Origin: JALZOC01 sp035758845
Lineage (GTDB): Bacteria; Acidobacteriota; Vicinamibacteria; Vicinamibacterales; 2-12-FULL-66-21
DNA: 64,000 bases
Direction of reading: 5' to 3'
NCBI GenBank assembly: GCA_035758845.1
Contig: DASTVZ010000217.1
Coordinates: 1 to 64,000, forward strand
The notes under the pieces were generated by a model. It was not told the origin of the DNA. It worked only from the letters and a program-made list of their open reading frames with translations, and did no database searches. Made by a program: the position numbers and the translations under genes. The first letter of the stretch is position 1. Each line of letters opens with the position of its first letter. Shown piece after piece: positions 17,404 through 24,311 of this stretch.

Positions 17404-18944
17404 CCAGACTGGGACACGATCGCCCTCCCACGCCGGACGAAATGCTCCGGCTGATCCTCACGAGTCGTGTCTACGACGTCGCACAGGAGACGCCACTCGA
17501 CCCTGCGTCCCGTCTCTCACGACGGCTGCAGAATGAAATCCTGCTGAAACGCGAAGACCTGCAGCCGATTTTCAGCTACAAGCTACGCGGCGCCTACAAC
17601 CGCATCGCCCATCTCACCGACGAGGAACGAAAGCGCGGGGTCATTGCCGCCAGCGCCGGCAACCATGCACAAGGTGTCGCGTTCGCCGCGCGTCACGTGA
17701 AGATCCCTGCGCTGATCGTCATGCCGCAGACGACGCCCGAGATCAAGGTGGATGCCGTGCGCGATCTCGGGGCGGAGGTCGTTCTGGCTGGCGATACTTA
17801 CGCCGACGCGCAGACGCGCTGCCACGAACTGGCCGTGGAGCGACGGATGGTTTTCGTCCACCCGTTCGACGATCCGCTGGTCATCGCCGGACAAGGCACC
17901 GTCGGCGATGAAATCCTCAGGCATCGGCTCGGCGACGTGTCGGCCATCTTCGTCCCGGTTGGGGGAGGCGGACTGATCGCCGGAATCGGGAGCTACGTCA
18001 AAGCGCTTCGTCCATCGGTGAAAGTGATCGGCGTCGAACCATTCGGCGCCGACGCGATGTTCCAGTCACTGGCAGCCGGGCGTCGCGTCGTTCTTGATTC
18101 AGTCGACATCTTCGCGGACGGCGTGGCGGTGAAAGAGGTCGGCACGTTGACGTTTCCGATCGTGCAGACGACGGTCGACGAAGTGATACGCGTCTCGAAC
18201 GACGAGATCTGCGCCGCGATCAAAGACATCTTCGACGACACGCGAACGATCATGGAGCCGGCCGGGGCGCTCGCCGTCGCCGGGCTCCGCTCATGGGCCG
18301 AACGTGAGCGCATCACCAAGGCGCGGCTCGCCGCCGTCTTGAGCGGCGCCAACATGAATTTCGATCGGCTGCGCTTTGTCGCCGAGCGCGCAGAGCTTGG
18401 AGACGCGCGTGAGGCGCTCTTCGGCGTCACCATCCCGGAGCGTCCCGGTGCCTTCCGCGCATTCTGCGCCACCATCGGACGCCGCGTCGTGACCGAGTTC
18501 AACTATCGACTGAGCGGCCGTGATGTCGCCCATATCTTCGTCGGCATCGCGACCCGATCGCGGCAGGATGCGGCCGACATTGCCACTGCACTCACCGCCG
18601 GCGGCTACGCCACGGTCGATCTCACCGACAACGAGACGGCCAAGCTACACGTCCGTCACATGGTCGGGGGCCGCAGCCCTGATGTGGCGCACGAACAGTT
18701 GTGCCGGTTCGAGTTTCCCGAACGCCCGGGCGCGTTGATGGCGTTTCTCGAAAAGCTCGGCGGCCGGTGGAACATCAGCCTCTTCCACTACCGCAATCAC
18801 GGCGCCGACTTCGGGCGCGTGCTTGCCGGCTTCGAAGTGCCTGACACCGACATGCGCGACTTCGAATCGTTTCTCGATGCGCTGGGCTATCGGTATCAGA
18901 GGGAATGCGGGAATTCCGCTTACGATCTTTTTCTGGCCAAGTAG
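17400..18944 (+). CDS. ilvA: Threonine ammonia-lyase, biosynthetic
   Basis: A 514-residue PLP enzyme, the same length as E. coli IlvA, that deaminates threonine to 2-oxobutanoate for isoleucine synthesis. The PLP lysine is K61 in FSYKLRGAYN; ASAGNHAQGVA and the glycine loop VPVGGGGLIAG follow. Two ACT-like regulatory domains close the protein (FGVTIPERPGAFRAF and FEFPERPGALMAFLEKLGG), predicting feedback control by isoleucine. It starts at a GTG overlapping the cysH stop by 4 bases, with no Shine-Dalgarno but a GCCGGTGACCACCGGC hairpin just before it, so it is probably translationally coupled. Its place at the end of a sulfate operon is unusual. Confidence 0.93.
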   Translation: MTRLGHDRPPTPDEMLRLILTSRVYDVAQETPLDPASRLSRRLQNEILLKREDLQPIFSYKLRGAYNRIAHLTDEERKRGVIAASAGNHAQGVAFAARHVKIPALIVMPQTTPEIKVDAVRDLGAEVVLAGDTYADAQTRCHELAVERRMVFVHPFDDPLVIAGQGTVGDEILRHRLGDVSAIFVPVGGGGLIAGIGSYVKALRPSVKVIGVEPFGADAMFQSLAAGRRVVLDSVDIFADGVAVKEVGTLTFPIVQTTVDEVIRVSNDEICAAIKDIFDDTRTIMEPAGALAVAGLRSWAERERITKARLAAVLSGANMNFDRLRFVAERAELGDAREALFGVTIPERPGAFRAFCATIGRRVVTEFNYRLSGRDVAHIFVGIATRSRQDAADIATALTAGGYATVDLTDNETAKLHVRHMVGGRSPDVAHEQLCRFEFPERPGALMAFLEKLGGRWNISLFHYRNHGADFGRVLAGFEVPDTDMRDFESFLDALGYRYQRECGNSAYDLFLAK

Positions 18945-18966
18945 CCACTTCACAACGTCATTCACT

Positions 18967-19053
18967 GTCACACTGCGATCCAGTCTTAGAGATAGAAAAG
19001 GAGAAAGGAGAAAAAAGAAAGGACCTGTCTCTAGGTCACGATCACAGCGTGAC
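18967..19053. repeat. 87-bp inverted-repeat element, copy 2
   Basis: The left arm starts GTCACACTGCGATC and the right arm ends GATCACAGCGTGAC. Inner arms TAGAGATAG and CTGTCTCTA also pair, around a purine-only core (GGAGAAAGGAGAAAAAAGAA). It sits between the convergent ends of ilvA and the DUF6265 gene and could double as a bidirectional terminator. It has the same length and layout as 5517-5603. Confidence 0.7.
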
Positions 19054-19068
19054 TGCGAAGGATGTCGA

Positions 19069-19533
19069 TTAATCCCCGCCGCACGCAACTTTGCGGTACG
19101 GAAACTCGATGCGTCGCGCTTGCCCGTTGCGCGTGCCTTCAATCCACGCCAGCAACGAGTCTCCCTTCCGCTGATACCCAACGCGTTGTGGGAAGTCGTG
19201 CTGCAGGTTTTCGAAGACCACTTCGCGATCGCTAACCATCCTCGACAGGAAGACCGCTGAGGATTGACCAGATGGATGCGCCTGGTATGCAAGGCGCCCC
19301 TCCTGCTCGCGAACGAGCACCGTCTCGTATTCAACCAGTTTGTCTGCCTGTACGGTTCGTGCGACGTTCATCATCGTGTGCGCTCGCGGTGCGAGCCAGT
19401 GCTCTTCCACGGTCCGCGATCCCGACGAATACTCCCAGCAGCCTGTCAGCCACGCGACGTCATCGATGGTTAACGGTTGAGAAGCGGGTGCCTGAAGCGT
19501 AACCGCCAGCGTCAAGCCGAGCGCCAGCTTCAT
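19069..19533 (-). CDS. DUF6265 family exported protein
   Basis: A 154-residue exported protein. The signal peptide MKLALGLTLAVTLQAPA is followed by the family signature VAWLTGCWEYSSGSRTVEEH, LAPRAHTMMNVARTV, a YQAHPSGQSSAVF motif and FENLQHDFPQRVGYQRKG. Proteins of this type are lipocalin-like small beta barrels of unknown role. The longer ORF begins at 19668, but that part overlaps the divergent gene start; the signal peptide and a weak GGA 6 bases upstream favour 19533. It is divergent from the sorting-signal protein at 19653. Confidence 0.8.
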   Translation of the reverse strand: MKLALGLTLAVTLQAPASQPLTIDDVAWLTGCWEYSSGSRTVEEHWLAPRAHTMMNVARTVQADKLVEYETVLVREQEGRLAYQAHPSGQSSAVFLSRMVSDREVVFENLQHDFPQRVGYQRKGDSLLAWIEGTRNGQARRIEFPYRKVACGGD

Positions 19534-19652
19534 CTCAAGTCCATCGGAAATCAAGCATACACCAGAGCTCTGAGCTGATCCGTGTTCAAGGGTACGCGAC
19601 ATGCAGCCGTAACTGAGATGCTCCACGAATCGAATGACAGGGAGGGAAACCG

Positions 19653-20510
19653 ATGAGACGGACGACAAACAGAATCATGGGAACGCTCGCGGCGCTACTG
19701 CTGGGCGCGACGCTCGCGACCGCGCAGGCGCCCGACACCAATAACATGACGATCGTGACCTTCAGTGCCCCGGTCTCGCTTCCGGGTGTGACGCTGCCGG
19801 CCGGCAGCTATCTGTTCAAGCTGGCAGATTCTCAGGTGAACCGCAATATCGTTCAGGTGTTCGACAAGGATCGCTCCAAGATTCTCGCGACGATCCTTGC
19901 CATTCCTGCGGAACGTCTCCAGCCGGCCGATGAAACGGTGATCACGTTTGGAGAGTCACCCGCCAACACCGCGCCAGCGATTCGCTTCTGGTACTATCCG
20001 GGCGACAAGAGAGGCCAGGAGTTCGCCTACCCGAAAAAACAAGCGCAGGAAATCGCCAACGCCGCGCACGAATCGGTTCTCGCGATCGATACCGAGGACA
20101 ACAGTGCTGAAGCGATGACGAAGGGTGACGTGTCGAGAGTGGAACCTGCGGAACCGAACCAGCCGGCGCAGAGCGCGCAGCCTTCGACACCGCAGAGCAC
20201 GCCGTCGCCGTCCACCGAACCGCAGTCCGCGCAGGCAGCGCCGCAGCCGGCACAGCCAGAGGCGACGCGGCCTCAAGCAACGCAGCCGGAGCCTGCGACG
20301 CCGTCGACGCAGCCGCGAACCACTGAGCAGCCGAGCGCCACCCCGTCAGCCCAGGCGACGACGCCGAGCACCACGCAAGGGGCCGTCGGAACAGCAGGCC
20401 GCTCAGAGCTGCCGAAGACCGCGAGCACGTTGCCTCTGGTCGGCTTCGCGGGTCTGCTGGCACTCGTCAGCGCGTTCGGCGTTCGCGCACTGCGTCGCGC
20501 GCACGTGTAG
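19653..20510 (+). CDS. Secreted protein with a C-terminal LPKTAS sortase sorting signal
   Basis: A 285-residue protein with a signal peptide (MRRTTNRIMGTLAALLLGATLATAQ), a folded N-terminal domain (about residues 26-150: TFSAPVSLPGVTLPAGSYLF, KILATILAIP, FWYYPGDKRGQEF), a long Pro/Gln/Thr/Ser-rich low-complexity region (about 165-248) and a C-terminal sorting signal: LPKTA at 253-257, a hydrophobic helix (TLPLVGFAGLLALVSAFGV) and the basic tail RALRRAHV. That layout is the classic sortase substrate; LPxTA suits class D sortases, and a sortase gene lies 1 kb downstream. GGGAGG stands 6 bases before the ATG. The N-terminal domain resembles small acidobacterial exported proteins of unknown function. 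Confidence 0.85.
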   Translation: MRRTTNRIMGTLAALLLGATLATAQAPDTNNMTIVTFSAPVSLPGVTLPAGSYLFKLADSQVNRNIVQVFDKDRSKILATILAIPAERLQPADETVITFGESPANTAPAIRFWYYPGDKRGQEFAYPKKQAQEIANAAHESVLAIDTEDNSAEAMTKGDVSRVEPAEPNQPAQSAQPSTPQSTPSPSTEPQSAQAAPQPAQPEATRPQATQPEPATPSTQPRTTEQPSATPSAQATTPSTTQGAVGTAGRSELPKTASTLPLVGFAGLLALVSAFGVRALRRAHV

Positions 20511-20559
20511 CGTGTAAGCGCCGCGCGAACGAGGAGAGAATGTAACGGGGGGCAGAATC

Positions 20560-21492
20560 ATGCAGTTGACGTCAGCATGGCGGGTCACCGTAATGTTGAT
20601 ACTGCTGGGTGGATCTGCCCCTTCTGCGTTTTCACAGGAGTCCGCTCCAAAGGTCTTCTCCGCTCGATCCGAAGTCGTCGTCGTTCACGTGACCGTGACT
20701 GATGGTAAATCGCGCCCCGTCGCCGGTCTGCCGCGCGAAGCCTTCACGCTTTACGAAGATGGACGACCGGAGGCAATCAGCTTCTTTCACAACGAAGACA
20801 ACCCGGTCACCGTCGGGCTCGTCCTGGACTGCAGCGGCAGCATGCAGCAAAAGCGCGACGCGGTGATCGCCGCCGGACTGGCGTTCGCACAGTCAAGCCA
20901 TCCGAAGGACGAGATGTTCACCGTCAACTTCAACGAGAACGTGTGGGATGGACTGCCGCCATCCATGCCGTTTACGACCAACGTAGACGATCTCCGCGCC
21001 GCTCTCGGGCGAACCACGGCCCGAGGCAAGACGGCGCTGTTCGATGGCCTCAACGCGGCATTGAAGCATCTGAACAAAGGACACGAACAGAAGAAAGTGC
21101 TGATCCTCGTCAGCGACGGTGGCGACAACGCGAGCTCTTCGAAGTTCGATGAGGTACTCGGCCTTGCACTGCGCATGGACGCTCTTATCTACGCCATCTC
21201 GATACCGGATCAGTACGATACCGATGCAAAGCCGGACGTTCTCAAGAAGCTCGCACGCGAGACTGGTGGTGAAGCGTTCTTTCCGCGCAGACTGGATGAT
21301 GTCACCGAGGTACTCGAGCGAATTGCCCACGATATTCGCACCGGTTACACGCTCGGCTACAGCCCGTCGCACAACACGGCGGGATATCGCGCGATACGCG
21401 TCGAAGTCAAGAGCCCACAGGGACGAAGGCTGAACGCTCGCGCACGTTCGGGTTATGTCGCGCCCGACCCCGACGCTCATGATCGGCAGTAG
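20560..21492 (+). CDS. Exported VWA domain protein (TIGR03436-like)
   Basis: A 310-residue exported protein. A signal peptide ends near SAFSQ, followed by an Ig-like segment (VVVHVTVTDGKSRPVAGLPREAF, FTLYEDGRP) and a von Willebrand A domain with the metal site DCSGSM (DxSxS) near residue 90, the TARGKTALFDGL Thr motif and LILVSDGGDN. The acidobacterial VWFA-related family has this order, and ends as here with IRTGYTLGYSPSH and GYRAIRVEVKSP. Such proteins probably mediate adhesion or surface assembly. GGGGGG lies upstream of the ATG. Its 3-prime end overlaps the sortase start. Confidence 0.88.
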   Translation: MQLTSAWRVTVMLILLGGSAPSAFSQESAPKVFSARSEVVVVHVTVTDGKSRPVAGLPREAFTLYEDGRPEAISFFHNEDNPVTVGLVLDCSGSMQQKRDAVIAAGLAFAQSSHPKDEMFTVNFNENVWDGLPPSMPFTTNVDDLRAALGRTTARGKTALFDGLNAALKHLNKGHEQKKVLILVSDGGDNASSSKFDEVLGLALRMDALIYAISIPDQYDTDAKPDVLKKLARETGGEAFFPRRLDDVTEVLERIAHDIRTGYTLGYSPSHNTAGYRAIRVEVKSPQGRRLNARARSGYVAPDPDAHDRQ

Positions 21493-22246
21493 ATCAGTTC
21501 TCTCCCGGCGTTCCTCAGTGCGCGTGGGGCCCCACCCCCACGCGCTCTCGCTCGCAGGCGCCGCTTCGCGTCGCTTCCCTCCAACCTTCGCCCCAGTGTC
21601 TCGCGAAGGTTGCCCGCCGAAGCCTCGGCGAAGGCGGGCCGGCGCTCCGGCTGGCAAGCCGGCCGCTCGCTCGGGCCGCAGGCGCCTTGCGATCGTCGAG
21701 CGCGTGCTCTACGTGCTCGCGGCAATTCTGCTCGGGTGGTATCTACTGCAGCACGGCATTACCGCGTACCAAGAGGCCGCCGCAAACCGCGAACTCGAAT
21801 CCGTGCACATGGCGGTCGAGAAGCCGGCGTCAACCGAGCCGCGGCTGACCAATGGCGCGCTGATCGGACGCGTCGACATCCCGCGCGTTGGCGTATCTGC
21901 AATCGTGCGCGAAGGCGATGATGCGGCCACACTGCGCCATGCGGTCGGCCACATTCCGGATACGGCACTCCCAGGAGCATCAGGTAACGCCGGCCTCGCG
22001 GGCCATCGCGACACGTTCTTTCGCGGTTTGAAAGGCATCCGCGCGGGCGATCGCATCAGGATGACAACGGCGAACGGCATCCTCGAATACACCGTTCGCG
22101 ACACCCGCGTTGTCGATCCGGATGACGTGTCGGTGCTCCGTTCGACTGGACGCCCGACCTTGACGCTCGTGACGTGCTATCCGTTCTACTACATCGGCTC
22201 AGCACCACGACGCTTCATTGTGCAGGCCGAAATCGCACAGAATTAG
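21455..22246 (+). CDS. Class D-like sortase, membrane anchored
   Basis: A 263-residue transpeptidase. The N-terminal region (to residue 76) is basic and odd, being encoded by a GC-rich dispersed repeat; a single transmembrane helix (VLYVLAAILLGWYLL) follows, then the sortase barrel with H184 (GLAGHRDTFF), C241 (LVTCYPF) and R252/R253 (PRRFIVQA). It should cleave an LPxTA-type motif and join the protein to an amine, and the LPKTAS protein two genes upstream is the likely substrate. It overlaps the VWA gene by 38 bases, or 14 if it starts at the ATG at 21479; no clear ribosome site is seen, so the start is uncertain. Confidence 0.85.
   Translation: MSRPTPTLMIGSRSVLSRRSSVRVGPHPHALSLAGAASRRFPPTFAPVSREGCPPKPRRRRAGAPAGKPAARSGRRRLAIVERVLYVLAAILLGWYLLQHGITAYQEAAANRELESVHMAVEKPASTEPRLTNGALIGRVDIPRVGVSAIVREGDDAATLRHAVGHIPDTALPGASGNAGLAGHRDTFFRGLKGIRAGDRIRMTTANGILEYTVRDTRVVDPDDVSVLRSTGRPTLTLVTCYPFYYIGSAPRRFIVQAEIAQN
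21582..21640. repeat. GC-rich CCTTCGCC element inside the sortase gene
   Basis: AACCTTCGCC, spacer, GCGAAGGTT, then CGCCGAAGCC and GGCGAAGGCGG. The same arrangement occurs outside genes at about 7253-7313. Here it encodes part of the basic N-terminal segment of the sortase, before the membrane helix. Confidence 0.65.
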
Positions 22247-22611
22247 CGACAATAGATTAACAATAGATCTCTGATCACACTGGCACGCTGCACTCGTCTA
22301 AAGAACAAGAAATGAGAGAGAAACGGGAGCAAAAACTTATCTCTCGTTCCTGCCGTTTCTCCTGTTTTTCCTAAGTCTTGGATCGCAGCAAGCGATTCAG
22401 GACTAGCTATTAGTGAGTAGTGATTGCGGCGTAGTGGCTGGCTCGCGCGGAGAGCGCGGAGAGCAAAGAAGAAAGATGTAGCAACTCCTTCTGATCCGGG
22501 TGGCCCGACCGCGCTGCGCGCGGTGAGACACACGCAAAGATCCAGCTCTGCGTTCTCGGCGCTCTCGGCGCGAGATCGGTTTTGAAACGAGTTCTACACT
22601 AGGGATTCGTT
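22247..22611. other. Gene-free 365-base region with repeat remnants
   Basis: No convincing ORF. An A/G-rich first half (GAACAAGAAATGAGAGAGAAACGGG and complementary T/C-rich CGTTTCTCCTG) is followed by CGCGGAGAGCGCGGAGAGC and GCGTTCTCGGCGCTCTCGGCGCGAG, the latter related to the repeat at 60643-60705. The promoter of the 97-aa gene is probably in the last 60 bases, but no good match was identified. Confidence 0.5.
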
Positions 22612-22905
22612 ATGACACTATCCGACTTCAAACGCACCACTTCGGAGAGGGAGCCGCCCGCGACGCTGTCGGCTCCACTGCGCGCGCTGTGGCACGATGC
22701 CAAAGGCGAGTGGGATGCAGCGCACGAAGTCGCGCAGAACATCGACGATGCGACCGGCGCGTGGATTCACGCCTACCTGCACCGCAAAGATGGTGATCTC
22801 GGAAACGCTGGCTACTGGTATCGCCGAGCGCAGAAGCCGGAGTGCCGCAACAGCCTCGATGCGGAGTGGGAGGAGATTGCGGCGGCGCTCCTGAGTGAAG
22901 GCTAA
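22612..22905 (+). CDS. Small conserved hypothetical protein
   Basis: A 97-residue cytoplasmic protein without signal peptide or membrane helix. The sequence LRALWHDAKGEWDAAHEVAQ, DATGAWIHAYLHRKDGDL, NAGYWYRRAQKPECRNSL and EWEEIAAALL looks like one to two TPR/SEL1-like helical hairpins. I recall similar short proteins in Acidobacteria and Proteobacteria but know no function for them. It stands alone between the sortase operon and a convergent gene. Confidence 0.8.
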   Translation: MTLSDFKRTTSEREPPATLSAPLRALWHDAKGEWDAAHEVAQNIDDATGAWIHAYLHRKDGDLGNAGYWYRRAQKPECRNSLDAEWEEIAAALLSEG

Positions 22906-22984
22906 AATTACGCTTTCCGCGGGATGCGACCGATCTCACGGTCGATATCGCGAAGATCACACCGCAAATCGCTGGATCGCATGT

Positions 22985-23950
22985 TCATGCCACAAGATTC
23001 AGCCATACGCCGCTGATCCGGAATTGCTGGACACTTCCTGGTACACGTTCTACGACCACGTGATACTCCATAGCAGTGCTTGGATCCGGGCGAATCATTA
23101 CTTCCACCAACGCCTTATTCCGTGGTGCATTCCAGACTACGGCCTCGGCACCGAGAGCTGCCTCCTCCCCTTCGGCATAGAAGGCATTTGCCAGAACGAG
23201 CTCCTTGACACGATCGTCATCACTGGCGGGCAGTCGAGTACGGGGATAGCCCGTGACAGATCGGCCAGTGATGACCCATCTTTGTGCTTTTGCAATCTCG
23301 TGTTCCGCAAGTTCTTCCTCATCGAGAGGGCTCGCCAGCTGCAAGATGCGGAGAGCTTCCTGGGTTCTCATGGAGCCCAGTGTCAATGCTGCGGCAGCGG
23401 CAGGCCCATCGGCGTCAGGGTGGCGATACATTTGAATGCACTTCTTCAGAAAGGCAAAGTTCTCGCGATTCTTCGTTTGCACTAACGAGCCCGCCAAATA
23501 CGCTGATAACTCATTTCTCAGCGTCTCGTCCTGCTCCTTCCGGATGGCGGTGAGGAGTGCCATCAACCCGTCAGGATTTCCAATATAGGCGAGAGCGCGC
23601 CCGGCTCTTGCTCGAACGTCAGGTCGATTTAGCGCGCGCTCGAGTTCCGGGACGACGACCGTGTCCCTGCGGAATAATTCCGCCGCTGCCTCGTCCTCGT
23701 CGTCAATTCTGAGGAGTGTAACCACGGTGAGGTTCCGAACATTTACACGAGACTGGGATGGTGAAGACTGAGACGGACTCGCTAAGCGAGAGCCAGCCAA
23801 AAAAGGAGAAGCGCTGCACACGATTGAGCAGGCGATAAGGCTCACGAAGGTGCTGACCGTTCGGCCAACCTCGAGCCTCGTCGGGAGAGCAGATTCCGCC
23901 TGGTCGGCAACCCTGCGAGTACGCAGCGATGACGTACATCGTTTCGGCAT
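22985..23950 (-). CDS. HEAT-like helical repeat protein
   Basis: About 321 residues if started at the ATG at 23950 (the frame is open to 24013). A hydrophobic segment VSTFVSLIACSIVCSASPFLAG near residues 30-52 may be a late signal peptide or anchor, so the true start might be further downstream. The centre has paired helices (VVPELERALNRPDVRARAGRAL, NPDGLMALLTAIRKEQDETL, ADGPAAAAALTLGSMRTQEA) in the manner of HEAT repeats. The C-terminus (KELVLANAFYAEG, MEYHVVVERVPGSVQQFRIS) is a distinct beta-rich piece. Its codon use looks less GC-biased than the neighbours and the function is unknown. Confidence 0.6.
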   Translation of the reverse strand: MPKRCTSSLRTRRVADQAESALPTRLEVGRTVSTFVSLIACSIVCSASPFLAGSRLASPSQSSPSQSRVNVRNLTVVTLLRIDDEDEAAAELFRRDTVVVPELERALNRPDVRARAGRALAYIGNPDGLMALLTAIRKEQDETLRNELSAYLAGSLVQTKNRENFAFLKKCIQMYRHPDADGPAAAAALTLGSMRTQEALRILQLASPLDEEELAEHEIAKAQRWVITGRSVTGYPRTRLPASDDDRVKELVLANAFYAEGEEAALGAEAVVWNAPRNKALVEVMIRPDPSTAMEYHVVVERVPGSVQQFRISGVWLNLVA

Positions 23951-24039
23951 GTGGTCTTCATCGCACGAATGGTGGAACGCGCATGCCACAGCTTCGTGGC
24001 ACGATTCACGCACAGGGACGATGTTACGATGGAGGCGTG

Positions 24040-24261
24040 ATGACCGTCGACGAACTTCGAGCCGAGATGCTACATGGATTCAGCGAGCTCCGTGCTCAGA
24101 TCAAGGCTGAAGGGGAAACAACACGTCGCCATTTCGACGTGATGGTCGAAAAAATGAGCGATTCGGTCAAGATCGTTGCTGAGGCGACCTCGCACCATGC
24201 CACTCGTATCGACGATCACGAGGGGAGGCTTAAGCGGCTGGAACGACCACGACGGCGGTAG
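24040..24261 (+). CDS. Small coiled-coil protein
   Basis: A 73-residue protein, MTVDELRAEMLHGFSELRAQ onward, with a heptad-like hydrophobic spacing through most of its length (LRAEM, FSELRAQI, FDVMVEKM, VKIVAEA, IDDHEGRLKRLE). GGAGG lies 4 bases before the ATG; the longer ORF back to 23929 lacks a ribosome site. Short coiled coils of this kind occur widely as hypotheticals, sometimes linked to toxin or phage genes, but nothing here supports that. It diverges from the HEAT-like gene. Confidence 0.65.
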   Translation: MTVDELRAEMLHGFSELRAQIKAEGETTRRHFDVMVEKMSDSVKIVAEATSHHATRIDDHEGRLKRLERPRRR

Positions 24262-24311
24262 ACGGCGAAGATCACTCAGCCATCAGTAATCGAAAATCAG
24301 CATTTTTAGAC

